From assembly GCA_964598845.1 (NCBI GenBank), contig CAZRDM010000007.1, positions 48,120 to 112,119 on the forward strand: a stretch of 64,000 nucleotides of DNA. Reading direction: 5' to 3'. The number at the start of each line of letters is the position of its first letter. The first letter of the stretch is position 1. Under the pieces are notes generated by a model. That model searched no databases and was not told where the DNA came from. It was given only the letters and a program-made list of their open reading frames with translations. The position numbers and the translations under genes were made by a program. Origin of the DNA: FEN-987 sp964598845 (GTDB lineage: Archaea > Thermoproteota > Bathyarchaeia > 40CM-2-53-6). Of the stretch, positions 52,028 to 61,169 are shown piece after piece.

Positions 52028-52795
52028 ATGGTCATGTCTGAAGAGATTCTTGCCACACACGGGTTGACCAAGGCTTTTGGTAGTCTCATCGCTGTGGACG
52101 AGGTATCCATTTCTCTTAAGGAAAAGAGCATGACAATTTTGATTGGTCCGAACGGAAGCGGCAAGACCACACTAATGAACGTGATCTCAGGAATCTACAA
52201 ACCCGACAGCGGCCGGGTTCTTCTCAACAACAAAGACATGACGGGTCGCCCCGCACATGAGATGTACCGGGCGGGCCTCGTCAGAACCTTCCAGATTCCA
52301 TCTCTCTTTCGAAAACTGACCGCGCTAGAAAATTTGCTCGCGGTCGCGCGAAACCAGATGGGAGAACGCATCTTGACAGCGCCGTTTCGGTCTAGGTGGC
52401 GCAGACAGGAAGAGGAGATGGTTGAGAAGGCGTTCAGGATCTTGGATCTATTGGACATGACTCCGCTCTGGAATCAGCTGACGGAGACGCTCAGCGGTGG
52501 ACAATTGAAGCTTGTGGAAGTTGGAAGGGCATTGATGAGCGACCCTCAAATCATCCTAATGGATGAGCCTGCGGGGAGCGTCAATCCGAAGATAGCGCAC
52601 CAGATCTTCGAGTACCTTCTCTCAGTGAGAAAGGAACTGGGCGTCACCTTTCTCATCGTTGAACATAGGCTTGACATCGCCCTTGGATACGTGGACCACG
52701 CCTATGCGATGCACCTTGGAAGAATCATTGCCGATGGGCCGCCGTCCGACGTCGTTGCCACCCCGCGGGTCATAGAATCATATCTAGGTGGCTAG
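52028..52795 (+). CDS. livG: Branched-chain amino acid-type ABC ATPase LivG
   Basis: A 255-residue ATPase. Walker A ILIGPNGSGKTTLMNVISG near residue 38, Q-loop RTFQIPSLFRKLTALENLL, signature ETLSGGQLKLVEVGRAL near 155 and Walker B QIILMDEPAGSVNPK near 175 are visible, with the switch His in LIVEHRLDIAL. The Q-loop followed by an insert of about 30 residues is typical of LivG. It sits 51 bases after the binding protein and directly before livF. Confidence 0.94.
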   Translation: MVMSEEILATHGLTKAFGSLIAVDEVSISLKEKSMTILIGPNGSGKTTLMNVISGIYKPDSGRVLLNNKDMTGRPAHEMYRAGLVRTFQIPSLFRKLTALENLLAVARNQMGERILTAPFRSRWRRQEEEMVEKAFRILDLLDMTPLWNQLTETLSGGQLKLVEVGRALMSDPQIILMDEPAGSVNPKIAHQIFEYLLSVRKELGVTFLIVEHRLDIALGYVDHAYAMHLGRIIADGPPSDVVATPRVIESYLGG

Positions 52796-52796
52796 A

Positions 52797-53513
52797 ATGT
52801 CGCTGTTAGAAGTCGATCATATTTCGGCGGGATACGGCAACGCTCATGTTCTATTTGATGTGAGTCTCAATATCGAACCAAAAGTTCTTACGGCGATCGT
52901 AGGGCCTAACGGAAGCGGTAAATCAACGCTTCTCAAGACAGTTTTTGGCATGACGAAGGTCTATTCAGGTTCGATTGTTTTCCAAGGGAAGAATATCGCC
53001 TCTATGAGGCCGCACAAGATAGCGAAGCTAGGCATCGCGTACTTGCCTCAGGTTGAGAACATCTTCACTGAGCTTTCAGTGAAGGAGAATCTTCTCATGG
53101 CATGCTTCATGCTGGACAGGAGCGAAGCGGTGACGAGAGTCGATGGCGTTTTGAGGCTCTTCCCCATTCTCAAGGACTATCTCGACCACAAAGCCCGAAC
53201 ACTTAGCGGAGGAGAACGGCAGATGTTGTCTTTGGCCATGGTTTTGATCCGGGAGCCGTCTTTGGTCATGTTAGATGAACCGACTGGAAATTTGGCTCCG
53301 AAACTTGCCTCACAGGTTTTCGACAAGATAAGGCAGCTGAGAGATGATTTCGGTTTGACGATACTCATGGTGGAGCAGAGTGCGCGAAAGGCATTGGAAA
53401 TAAGTGACCAGGCATGCCTGATGGTGAATGGTTCCGTGGCCTTCTATGGCCCATCAAAGGAATTGCTCGCGCACCCTGAGCTTGGCCAGCTGTACCTCGG
53501 CATAAAGGCCTAG
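52797..53513 (+). CDS. livF: Branched-chain amino acid-type ABC ATPase LivF
   Basis: A 238-residue ATPase. Walker A AIVGPNGSGKSTLLKTVFGM, the LivF-type Q-loop LGIAYLPQVENIFTELSVKE, signature ARTLSGGERQMLSLAMVL, Walker B PSLVMLDEPTGNLAPK and switch His replaced by Gln in LMVEQSARKAL, as usual for LivF. ATG 52797 lies just after the livG stop and follows AGGTGG; GTG 52788 is the alternative. It completes the importer. Confidence 0.94.
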   Translation: MSLLEVDHISAGYGNAHVLFDVSLNIEPKVLTAIVGPNGSGKSTLLKTVFGMTKVYSGSIVFQGKNIASMRPHKIAKLGIAYLPQVENIFTELSVKENLLMACFMLDRSEAVTRVDGVLRLFPILKDYLDHKARTLSGGERQMLSLAMVLIREPSLVMLDEPTGNLAPKLASQVFDKIRQLRDDFGLTILMVEQSARKALEISDQACLMVNGSVAFYGPSKELLAHPELGQLYLGIKA

Positions 53514-53625
53514 ACAGCAATAGTCGGACATCCTTGGTTTTCGAACGCGACAAGTTTTCTGACAAAAAATACCTTCCATAGAGAAGGCATAAATCGAGAC
53601 ATTCAAGCCTACGACGGAGACAAAC

Positions 53626-54806
53626 GTGAGAGTACTTGCTCTTGGAATAGGCAAAATCGGCACCGCGCTTCTCAAGGATCTCGTTGAAAGCTGTGACGTT
53701 TCGGAGATCGTCGCGGGTGATTTGACTTCCGAGAGACTACAGCACTATGTTTCCCAGATGGGCTGGGAGAACAGAGTAAGAACAGAACGCATCGACGTAA
53801 CGGACCATGACAAGTTAGTCGAGCTAATGAAAGGCGGATTTGACGTCGTAGCAAGCACGCTGATTTCGGAACTCAATGTTCGTGTAGCCAAAGCGGCCAT
53901 AGAAGCTGGCGTAAGTATGGTTGATGTTGGTACGACCCCGCTAGAAATCTTCGAACTCGACACAGAGGCCAAGGAAGCCGGAGTAGCGATAATTCCTTCC
54001 TGCGGGTTGGACCTAGGCATTGACAGAATCCTCGAAGGCTATGCGGCCAGGAAGCTGGATAGGGTCGAGGAGATCTATTTATGGTGCGGAGGCTCCCCGC
54101 AGAAGAACACTCCAACGTACAACAGTCCGTTACGATACAAGGTCGGATGGTACTGGAGAGGCGCCGTACAAACCAACATTGGCAAGGCTACAATACTCCG
54201 GGACGACCGAGTGGTTGAGGTCGAGAAACTAACCGGCCCAGGAAATCCCGAAACAGTATTTTTTCCCGAACCAGTAGGTGAATGCGAAGCCTTCTTTACG
54301 AGTGCGCCCTTCGACACGATCGAGCATCTTGGTTTGAAGGAAGTGAAGAACTCTTGGAACAAGACGGTTCGATGGAAAGGCCATTGCGATATCTGGACCA
54401 AGCTCATCGGGTTGGGCCTTACTAGTACCGAACGACTCAAATTTGGGCAATGCGAGGTCTCTCCTCTGGATTTCTCGGCAACAAGACATTGCAGTATGAG
54501 GAGCGGGAAGGGGTCGTAGTGGTCGAAAGGGGACAGGTAGACGGAATCAACAACGGGAAGAAGACACGGCTCGTCTATGAGCTGGTCGACTTCGACAAGG
54601 AGGGGCACGTAAGCGCTATGGGACGTACAACCGCTTATCCCTGCTCGATTCTGAGCCAGGTCATTGGGCGTGGCGGAATAGAAGAGAAAGGCGTGATTCA
54701 CGCCAGCAGGATTGGATGGCGCACGGAGACGGCAAAGCGCTTTCTTGATGAGATGTCAAAGACAGGGCTTCACATCACCGAAGCCGTGACTCAACCGTTA
54801 GCCTAG
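53626..54806 (+). pseudogene. Saccharopine dehydrogenase / lysine 6-dehydrogenase-like protein, frameshifted (copy 1)
   Basis: The first frame (53626-54519) has the NAD(P) loop ALGIGKIGTALLKDL, then TTPLEIFELDTEAKEAGVAI, IIPSCGLDLGIDRILEGYA and CGGSPQKNTPTYNSPLRYKV, the catalytic-domain start. Near 54463-54476 the frame is lost; the next frame continues LGNKTLQYEEREGVVVVERG and DFDKEGHVSAMGRTTAYPCS to a stop at 54804. The intact paralogue at 56256 has about three more codons at the break, so a small deletion of 3n+1 bases is likely. GTG 53626 follows GGAG. It is probably inactive if the sequence is right, and is otherwise an NAD-dependent amine or opine dehydrogenase. Confidence 0.75.
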
Positions 54807-54816
54807 GTGTGAGAAA

Positions 54817-56259
54817 ATGACCGACCTTATGATTGAACATGGCTTTGTTCTCACGATGCTCGGACCCGGAGTTGGCATAATAGAAGATGGAAGTGTCGCG
54901 ATCGATGATGGTAAGATTGTGGCGGTGGGCAAATCCGGAAATATCCCGCAAGGCGTCCGTCGAGCTAGGAGGAAGATTAACGCCAGAGGGAAAGCCATCC
55001 TACCAGGACTCATCGACGCGCATGTTCACAGCCACCTGAGCCTCTTCAGAGGAGAAGCCCAAGATGTACCTGAATCTGAGTGGATGATTCGCACAGTCGA
55101 ACCTTTCGAGAAGCACATGAGAGAAGAGTGCGCCGTTAAAGCTGCGAGACTTCACGTGGTTGAAGGGCTGAAGGCGGGCACCACGCTATTTGGTGATTAT
55201 GGCCCGTTCATGGAATCCGCGGCCGAGAAAGTCTACAGCAAAGTCGGCGTGAGGGGGAACCTCGCCAGCACAATAAGTGAGATTCGTTCACTCGAGGAAG
55301 GACACGGCGGCAAGGCGCTTTATGACTTCGACCCTCAAGCTGGGGAAAGAACGCTTCAGGGGAACTTACGGCTCATAGACCGTTGGCATGGGAAGGCAGA
55401 TGGCAGAATAACCTGTTGCCTGGGCCCGCTCGCGGCAGATATGATGAGCAGAGAGCTTCTTCTGCGGGTGAAGGAGATCGCGGTCGAGAGAAATCTGATG
55501 ATGCACTTTCATTTGGCCCAGGGTGCGCGCGAGAGCGCTCAGATCGAGCGAAGGTATGGAATGTCAACTGTCCAATTCTTGGACAAAATGGGCTTCCTCT
55601 GCCCGAGCCTCATGGGAGTTCATTGTCACGGTGCCAGCGACGAAGAGTTACGCTTGATAGCTGAAAGAGGCGTCAGGATGATCTCCTGCCCAAGCGCGAT
55701 AGCGATGATTGATGGAATCGTGTCACCTGTCTGGCAGTATTTGGAAGCTGGAGGTTACTCAGCTGCCCTGGGAAGCGACCAAGCTTGTGGAAATAATAAC
55801 TGCTCGAACATGTTCAAAGAAATGAAGATGGCGGCACTCCTGAACAAAGTTCGGAACCGAGATCCCACGGCACTACCTGCTTGGAAGGTCCTGCGTCTGG
55901 TAACGATAGACGCCGCCAAAACACTTGGATTGGAAAAGAATGTGGGAAGCTTAGAAAGCGGCAAGAGCGCGGACCTAGTAATAGTAGACTTAAAGACTCC
56001 TCAAATGATCCCGATTCTCAGTAGTCCAGTTCGGAACATCGTTTCAAACCTAGTCTATAGTGCCATGGGCAACGAGGTCGAAACAGTCATTGTGGACGGG
56101 AAGATTGTGATGGAAAACCGCAGAATCCTGACGATCCCGGAGGAGAAGGTGTTGAAGGAAGCCCAAGAGGCAGCAGAGGATCTTGCGAAGATATCAGCCG
56201 ACGATTACCACGCCGCCGGTTCGCTGCTTTCAAGAAGAGCAAGGGAGGGGCTCCTTTGA
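54817..56259 (+). CDS. Amidohydrolase (ATZ/TRZ-like deaminase family)
   Basis: A 480-residue TIM-barrel metal hydrolase. AILPGLIDAHVHSHLSLFRG near residue 64 gives HxH, LMMHFHLAQGARESAQIERR near 230 the third His, MGVHCHGASDEELRLIAERG the fourth, and YSAALGSDQACGNNNCSNMF near 310 the metal Asp. The end ADLVIVDLKTPQMIP with EVETVIVDGKIVMENRRIL is the beta-sandwich. The family includes MTA/SAH deaminase, guanine deaminase and atrazine-type hydrolases; the NNNCSN substitution after SD is not diagnostic to me. It lies between the two dehydrogenase-like genes and overlaps the second by four bases, so it belongs to the same operon. Confidence 0.85.
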   Translation: MTDLMIEHGFVLTMLGPGVGIIEDGSVAIDDGKIVAVGKSGNIPQGVRRARRKINARGKAILPGLIDAHVHSHLSLFRGEAQDVPESEWMIRTVEPFEKHMREECAVKAARLHVVEGLKAGTTLFGDYGPFMESAAEKVYSKVGVRGNLASTISEIRSLEEGHGGKALYDFDPQAGERTLQGNLRLIDRWHGKADGRITCCLGPLAADMMSRELLLRVKEIAVERNLMMHFHLAQGARESAQIERRYGMSTVQFLDKMGFLCPSLMGVHCHGASDEELRLIAERGVRMISCPSAIAMIDGIVSPVWQYLEAGGYSAALGSDQACGNNNCSNMFKEMKMAALLNKVRNRDPTALPAWKVLRLVTIDAAKTLGLEKNVGSLESGKSADLVIVDLKTPQMIPILSSPVRNIVSNLVYSAMGNEVETVIVDGKIVMENRRILTIPEEKVLKEAQEAAEDLAKISADDYHAAGSLLSRRAREGLL

Positions 56260-57419
56260 GGATTGGTGTCTTAGGCTCAGGATTGATGGGATCAGTAGCC
56301 GCAAAATATCTTGTATCGCAGAAGGACGTCGAAGGAGTTCAGCTCGTTGACAAGGACGATGCCAAGCTCAAGAAAACCGCAAGATGGATAAGAAGTAGTA
56401 AGCTCAAAGCGCGCAAACTGGACACCTCCGATAGAGCCGCCCTCTTAGAATCCATCAAAAGCTACGATTCATTGCTCATAGCACTGCCTCACGTTGCCGC
56501 CCTCTCGGCAGATGAAGTAGCGATAGATGCAGGAGTCAATGCGGTTGACCTAGTCTTCGATGACAAGCAGATGAAATTGGACGCGCGATGCAGACGAGCT
56601 GGAATGACATTGATTCCAGGATGCGGAGTAGCCCCTGGGCTCGCCCAAATCTTAGCGGGAGAAGCTGTAGGGCAGCTCGTGTCGGTCGACGAGATTCACA
56701 TCTACGTTGGCGGGATACCCCAGACTCCTAGACCCCCACTGAACTACAGGGTTGTATTCTCATTGGATGGGGCGCTCGCAATGTATGCTGACAGAAGAGT
56801 GAGGGTTGTTCGAAACGGAACGATCAGAACGACTGCCGCACTTTCAGAAATAGAACCGATCAGTTTCTCGAAACCTTTCGAGGACTTGGAGGCTTTTCTA
56901 ACAGACGGTCTGGCATCATTAATCTACACGATGCGTGACCGTGTTAGAGTAATGGATGAGAAAACTGTCCGCTATTTGGGACATGCAGAGCAAATCAAGA
57001 CCTTAATCGAAGTGGGCTTGCTCTCGAACAAATCAATCAACTTCAACGGAGCGAAACTAAGGCCACGCGATATTCTTTCAGCTGTTCTCGGACCGAAGAT
57101 AATGCTCGGACAAGACAAAGATGTCACTCTCTTGCGTGTGGTTGTAGACGGAAGGAAGAAGGATTCTGAGGTACAATACAGATACGAGATGGTGGACTAC
57201 TATGATGAGATTGCAGGCATTACCTCGATGGCGCGGACAACAGCATATACAGGTGCCATAGCCGCGATGATTCTGGCGAGCAAGCGCACAAAGCAGAAAG
57301 GAGTAGTCCCACCAGAAAACGCCTTCAGCGGCCCGCTCTTCAGCTACCTCATGGACAAGTTGGCTAACAAAAACGTGAAGATCATTAGGACTGTAACTAC
57401 AAAGACCAGACTACAGTAG
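56256..57419 (+). CDS. Saccharopine dehydrogenase / lysine 6-dehydrogenase-like protein (copy 2)
   Basis: A 387-residue, intact enzyme. GVLGSGLMGSVAAKYLVSQK is the Rossmann loop; MTLIPGCGVAPGLAQILAGE and EIHIYVGGIPQTPRPPLNYR near residues 125-170 are the segments most like lysine 6-dehydrogenase and saccharopine-dehydrogenase-like proteins, which oxidise the epsilon-amino group of lysine or act on opine-type substrates. The C-terminal RYEMVDYYDEIAGITSMART and TAYTGAIAAMIL are shared with copy 1. The TTG at 56256 overlaps the amidohydrolase stop (TTGA). Substrate unproven. Confidence 0.82.
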   Translation: MRIGVLGSGLMGSVAAKYLVSQKDVEGVQLVDKDDAKLKKTARWIRSSKLKARKLDTSDRAALLESIKSYDSLLIALPHVAALSADEVAIDAGVNAVDLVFDDKQMKLDARCRRAGMTLIPGCGVAPGLAQILAGEAVGQLVSVDEIHIYVGGIPQTPRPPLNYRVVFSLDGALAMYADRRVRVVRNGTIRTTAALSEIEPISFSKPFEDLEAFLTDGLASLIYTMRDRVRVMDEKTVRYLGHAEQIKTLIEVGLLSNKSINFNGAKLRPRDILSAVLGPKIMLGQDKDVTLLRVVVDGRKKDSEVQYRYEMVDYYDEIAGITSMARTTAYTGAIAAMILASKRTKQKGVVPPENAFSGPLFSYLMDKLANKNVKIIRTVTTKTRLQ

Positions 57420-57437
57420 TCAAGGCAGGTTGCTGGG

Positions 57438-58361
57438 TTGAAGTGGGGGTACCCAGAATACGGCCGACTACGTAAGGTTCTCATGCATGCACCAGGAAAA
57501 GAGATCGATCTGATAGATCCAAGAACCTACAAGAGATGGCTCTTCGAGGACGCAATAGATCCGGAGGAATTTCAGAAACAGCACGAGGGGTTCGTCAACA
57601 CTCTCCGCTCGGAGGGAGTTGACGTACTCCTGCTCAGCGACATCTTAGGGAAAGAAGCGAACTCACTCAAATTGATCGAAGGACAGCCCAACCTAGTCTT
57701 CACGCGAGATCTAGTGACAATTACATCGGCCGGATACATCTTGATGAGAATGAAGAGTCCGGTGAGAAGACGAGAGACGGAGATAGTAGAGAAAGCAGTA
57801 CATCGATTGGGCATCACGACGTTGATGAAGGCTCAGCCGCCCGCAACGATCGAAGGCGGTGATCTGATCTTCGCAGACGAAGAAACTCTACTGCTCGGAG
57901 TCGGAAGAAGAACCAACTCTCATGGTCTTCAGCAAATCAATAGAGCCGCAACGAAATCGGGGTTGCATAGAATAGTAGCTATGCAAATGCCTCCTTGGAC
58001 GATTCACCTAGACGGGACTATGATGATCATTGACCGTGATCTCGCCATAATTCACGCGAAATCCGCCCGCAAATCCGCCGCAATCTACGAGAACGGAAAA
58101 CTCACTGAACGCGTTCAGATCTTGGAGTTTCTGAGAAGGCGGAAAATGAAACTCATAGAGGTAACGGACTACGAGAGGCGAAGGCGAGCCACCAATCTGA
58201 TAGCCATCAGTCCTAGGAAGATCGTTGGATACGCAGGGAATGCAAGAGTTACGCGAGAACTCTTGAAGAGCGGTGTTGATTTCATTGGAGTTGAAGGATC
58301 GGAGCTGATTCGCGGAGCCGGGGGACCAAGATGTATGACAGCGCCCCTCCTCAGGGATTAG
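57438..58361 (+). CDS. Arginine deiminase / amidinotransferase-fold enzyme
   Basis: A 307-residue protein of the guanidino-group-modifying superfamily. PNLVFTRDLVTI near residue 85 has the first Asp, PPATIEGGDLIFADEETLLL near 134 the E-G-G-D motif, PPWTIHLDGTMMIIDRD near 186 the catalytic His-Leu-Asp, and IRGAGGPRCMTAPLL near 290 the catalytic Cys. All catalytic residues are present. Length is like dimethylarginine dimethylaminohydrolase and archaeal deiminases, shorter than bacterial ArcA. It probably hydrolyses a guanidine such as arginine. It is the last gene of the island. Confidence 0.85.
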   Translation: MKWGYPEYGRLRKVLMHAPGKEIDLIDPRTYKRWLFEDAIDPEEFQKQHEGFVNTLRSEGVDVLLLSDILGKEANSLKLIEGQPNLVFTRDLVTITSAGYILMRMKSPVRRRETEIVEKAVHRLGITTLMKAQPPATIEGGDLIFADEETLLLGVGRRTNSHGLQQINRAATKSGLHRIVAMQMPPWTIHLDGTMMIIDRDLAIIHAKSARKSAAIYENGKLTERVQILEFLRRRKMKLIEVTDYERRRRATNLIAISPRKIVGYAGNARVTRELLKSGVDFIGVEGSELIRGAGGPRCMTAPLLRD

Positions 58362-58419
58362 CACGTGCGGCTTGGTCTAACTCAGGATCCTTTCTGAGCT
58401 GAGACGCTCATAGCATCGG

Positions 58420-59367
58420 TCAGGGTGCGGTGGCGCTTTCTTCTATCCATAATTTTCCTCGTGTTGCATCCAAGGAGGCTTCCACACCGATTGGGAGTGT
58501 CAAATGGTGAGCCCCGTGGCCGAAACAGAGATCGTATATAGCTGGTTTCCCGGACGACCCAATGCGGTCCTTGAGAACATCCCAGAGGTTTAGCGAAGGC
58601 TCTGGATCCTTCGGTTCATACTTTGTAATTTCGCCAACAATTATGCCTGCGGCTTCTTGCAGTTTGTTCGCCAACCAGAGGTGCGTTAGATTTCCGTCTA
58701 TTCTGTAGGGAGGATCTTCCGTATCCTCAATGAACAGAATCTTGTTCCTGGTATCGATCTCGTATGGAGTTCCTTGCGTCTTGACGATAAGCGATAGGTT
58801 TCCGCCGACCAACTTCCCTGAAGCCTTTCCGTCGTTGATTGTCTTGATGATGGGCCCGTCAATTGGATTCGCAACTTCGCCTAGGGGTTCAGGATTCATG
58901 AGGGCCCGGAGTAACCATTTCTCCGTATAGTCGGTGAACTCAAGTCCTATCTCAGATGCAATCATTGGTCCATGAAATGTCACGAGATCTGATTTCTGAT
59001 TCGTTGCTATGTGAAGCGTCGTGATGTCACTGTATCCCAAGAATATCTTGGGCTTCGATCTGATCAGGTCGTAATCCAAGTATGGTAGTATCCTTGGCGT
59101 CCCGTAGCCGCCTCTTACACAGAACACTGAGTCCACATCCCCATCACGAAAAGCTTCGTTCAGTTCTTCCGCTCGTTCTTTGTCCGTCGCCGAGAGGTAG
59201 CCCCAAGTTCGAAGTTTTCTGACACAATCTCCTAACGAAACTTCGAATCCAAGGTCATGGAGCTTCGCAACTCCCTTGCTCAGCGCGGAAGGATTCCTCT
59301 CGGTGCTCGCTGGTGCTACGGCGCGAATCGCATCTCCTTTCTTGAGAACTTTTGGTTTCCTCACCAT
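58420..59367 (-). CDS. LD-carboxypeptidase-family protein (S66, LdcA/MccF-like)
   Basis: A 315-residue serine peptidase-fold protein. CVRGGYGTPRILPYLDYDLI and PKIFLGYSDITTLHIATNQK near residue 115 contain the nucleophile Ser (GYSD). LFIEDTEDPPYRIDGNLTHL near 215 provides the Glu and LCFGHGAHHLTLPIGVEASL near 285 the His, completing a Ser-Glu-His triad. The family removes D-amino acids from murein peptides or inactivates peptidyl-nucleotide antibiotics such as microcin C. As archaea lack murein, the latter or defence against other peptides is more plausible. ATG 59367 chosen over TTG 59373. Confidence 0.85.
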   Translation of the reverse strand: MVRKPKVLKKGDAIRAVAPASTERNPSALSKGVAKLHDLGFEVSLGDCVRKLRTWGYLSATDKERAEELNEAFRDGDVDSVFCVRGGYGTPRILPYLDYDLIRSKPKIFLGYSDITTLHIATNQKSDLVTFHGPMIASEIGLEFTDYTEKWLLRALMNPEPLGEVANPIDGPIIKTINDGKASGKLVGGNLSLIVKTQGTPYEIDTRNKILFIEDTEDPPYRIDGNLTHLWLANKLQEAAGIIVGEITKYEPKDPEPSLNLWDVLKDRIGSSGKPAIYDLCFGHGAHHLTLPIGVEASLDATRGKLWIEESATAP

Positions 59368-59373
59368 GATCAA

Positions 59374-59578
59374 AGCATCTGCGTGAGCTTTGCGGTGACA
59401 GGTATTTGTCCCTCTTGAAGTAACTTGTGTGTTGCTGCGGTTGCGAGAGGGATGTTGAGGAGTATCTGAAGCGACGTCGTTCCACTACGGAATGTTCCCA
59501 TTTGCGCTTCATTCCGCGACCTGCGCCTAACGACTCATAGGACAATCTCTGAGAAGAATCAGAATTGAGCATTAATGG
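59374..59578. other. Intergenic region upstream of the glycine decarboxylase genes
   Basis: Divergent non-coding region. I see no RNA gene, repeat or clear operator here. Just downstream, CCTCCG and CGGAGG near 59605-59631 could form a 6-bp stem inside the small ORF described next. Confidence 0.4.
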
Positions 59579-59701
59579 ATGGCTCTTCTTGATCGATTGA
59601 GCTCCTCCGTGTCTCTCGAATTCTCGGAGGCCCTATTGCGCGAGATGAAATCGGATCTACTCGTTCGCGATAGTGGAACATTCAACTCTGAACTTTGCTG
59701 A
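59579..59701 (+). CDS. Possible 40-residue leader protein before gcvPA
   Basis: ATG 59579 opens a frame encoding MALLDRLSSSVSLEFSEALL then REMKSDLLVRDSGTFNSELC. It stops with TGA at 59699-59701, two bases before ATG 59704 of gcvPA. The amphipathic helical pattern looks coding. The tight spacing would allow translational coupling or leader-type control. No family is recognised. Confidence 0.3.
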   Translation: MALLDRLSSSVSLEFSEALLREMKSDLLVRDSGTFNSELC

Positions 59702-59703
59702 TA

Positions 59704-61155
59704 ATGTTAATAGCTTCCAGCAAGTCTGTCGGGATGACTTCTAGAGGTTTTTTCAAGTTGGCTAAGCTTTTCGTCCATCCATATATCCCAAATTCTGCTC
59801 CCGACGTGAAGGAAGCGATGTTGAAGGAGATCGGTGCGAAGAGCGTTGAGGAACTCTTCGAGGGTGTTCCTAAGGAACGGATGCTAAAGAGGAGATTGAA
59901 TCTTCCCAAACCTGCATCAGAGTTCCAGGTGAGGCGGATCGTGGAGGGGATGTTAGCAAAGAACAAGTCCTGTAATACCGAACTTTTGAGTTTCTTGGGT
60001 GCAGGCTGCTGGCCGCACTATGTTCCTGCGGTGTGTGACGAGATCAATGGTCGTTCTGAATTTGTGACCGCCTATGACGTCGGTGAAACCTATTCTGATC
60101 TCGGAAGATTCCAGGCTCTCTTCGAATTCCAAAGTATGATCGGTGAACTCCTTGACATGGATGTAGTTAGTGTGGCAATGTACGACTGGGCGTCGGTCGG
60201 TGGTGAAGCAGCACGCATGGCATCTAGAGTCACAGGTCGATATGAGATACTGGTTCCAAAGACGATCTGCCCTGAAAGACTGTCGACTATGCAGAACTAC
60301 TGCGAACGTTTGGCTGAGGTCAAGTTATTCGGATATGATCGCAAGACTGGGGAGCTCGACTTGAATGATTTGAAGAATAGGATCTCATCGAAGACGGCAG
60401 CAGTGTACTTTGAGAATCCTTCATACCTAGGCCTAATCGAGCCTCAAGGCGAAGAAGTGGCAAAGATAGCCCATGAACATGGGGCCCTCAGTATCGTCGG
60501 TGTCGAGCCGACCTCGCTGGGCATCCTAGCCCCACCAGGTGAATACGGTGCCGATATTGTTGTGGGCGAGGGTCAACCTCTAGGAGTTCACATGAACTAC
60601 GGAGGAGGCGTCTTGGGAATATTGGCGTGTCGCGATGAAGAGAGGTTAGTCTCCGAGATGCCTTCATTGCTTCTGACCATCGCCAAGGGCCAGGGAGAGG
60701 GTGAATACGGATTCACGTGGTACACCCTGCCCGAAAGAGTGCACTACTTTGAGAGGGAGAAAGGCAAGAGTTTCACTGGAAGCTCAGCCGTTCTTTGGGG
60801 CATAACCGCAGCTGTCTACATGGCGTTGATGGGCCCCCAGGGGATGCGAGAACTAGGCGAAGCTATCATGCTGAAATCGCATTACGCGATGAAGAGGCTG
60901 TCAGAGATAGGAGGTCTTAAAGTTCCCGTATTCGATGCAACTCATTTCGAGGAGTTCACCGTAGACTTCAATGGAACAGGTAAGACTGTGCCAGAGATCA
61001 ACAAAGCTCTCCTTAGACGCGGGATTCAAGGCGGCAAGGACATCACAAAAGAGTTCCCAGAACTCGGCAAGAGTGCCCTCTACTGTGTTACCGAAGTTCA
61101 TACGCAGGCGGACATTGACAGGTTGTCAGATGCACTTCAGGAAGTGGTCAGATGA
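59704..61155 (+). CDS. gcvPA: Glycine dehydrogenase (decarboxylating) subunit 1
   Basis: A 483-residue subunit of the two-subunit P-protein. FVHPYIPNSAPDVKEAMLKE near residue 25 is the usual N-terminus; FLGAGCWPHYVPAVCDEING, TAYDVGETYSDLGRFQALFE and DWASVGGEAARMASRVTGRY follow the family closely. ENPSYLGLIEPQGEEVAKIA and GVHMNYGGGVLGILACRDEE are conserved. It contains no PLP Lys, which resides in subunit 2. It decarboxylates glycine and passes aminomethyl to lipoyl-GcvH. ATG 59704 is favoured by coupling to the preceding small frame; TTG 59695 and ATG 59734 are alternatives. gcvT and gcvH are not nearby. Confidence 0.92.
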   Translation: MLIASSKSVGMTSRGFFKLAKLFVHPYIPNSAPDVKEAMLKEIGAKSVEELFEGVPKERMLKRRLNLPKPASEFQVRRIVEGMLAKNKSCNTELLSFLGAGCWPHYVPAVCDEINGRSEFVTAYDVGETYSDLGRFQALFEFQSMIGELLDMDVVSVAMYDWASVGGEAARMASRVTGRYEILVPKTICPERLSTMQNYCERLAEVKLFGYDRKTGELDLNDLKNRISSKTAAVYFENPSYLGLIEPQGEEVAKIAHEHGALSIVGVEPTSLGILAPPGEYGADIVVGEGQPLGVHMNYGGGVLGILACRDEERLVSEMPSLLLTIAKGQGEGEYGFTWYTLPERVHYFEREKGKSFTGSSAVLWGITAAVYMALMGPQGMRELGEAIMLKSHYAMKRLSEIGGLKVPVFDATHFEEFTVDFNGTGKTVPEINKALLRRGIQGGKDITKEFPELGKSALYCVTEVHTQADIDRLSDALQEVVR

Positions 61156-61169
61156 GAGGTAGGTAAGAG

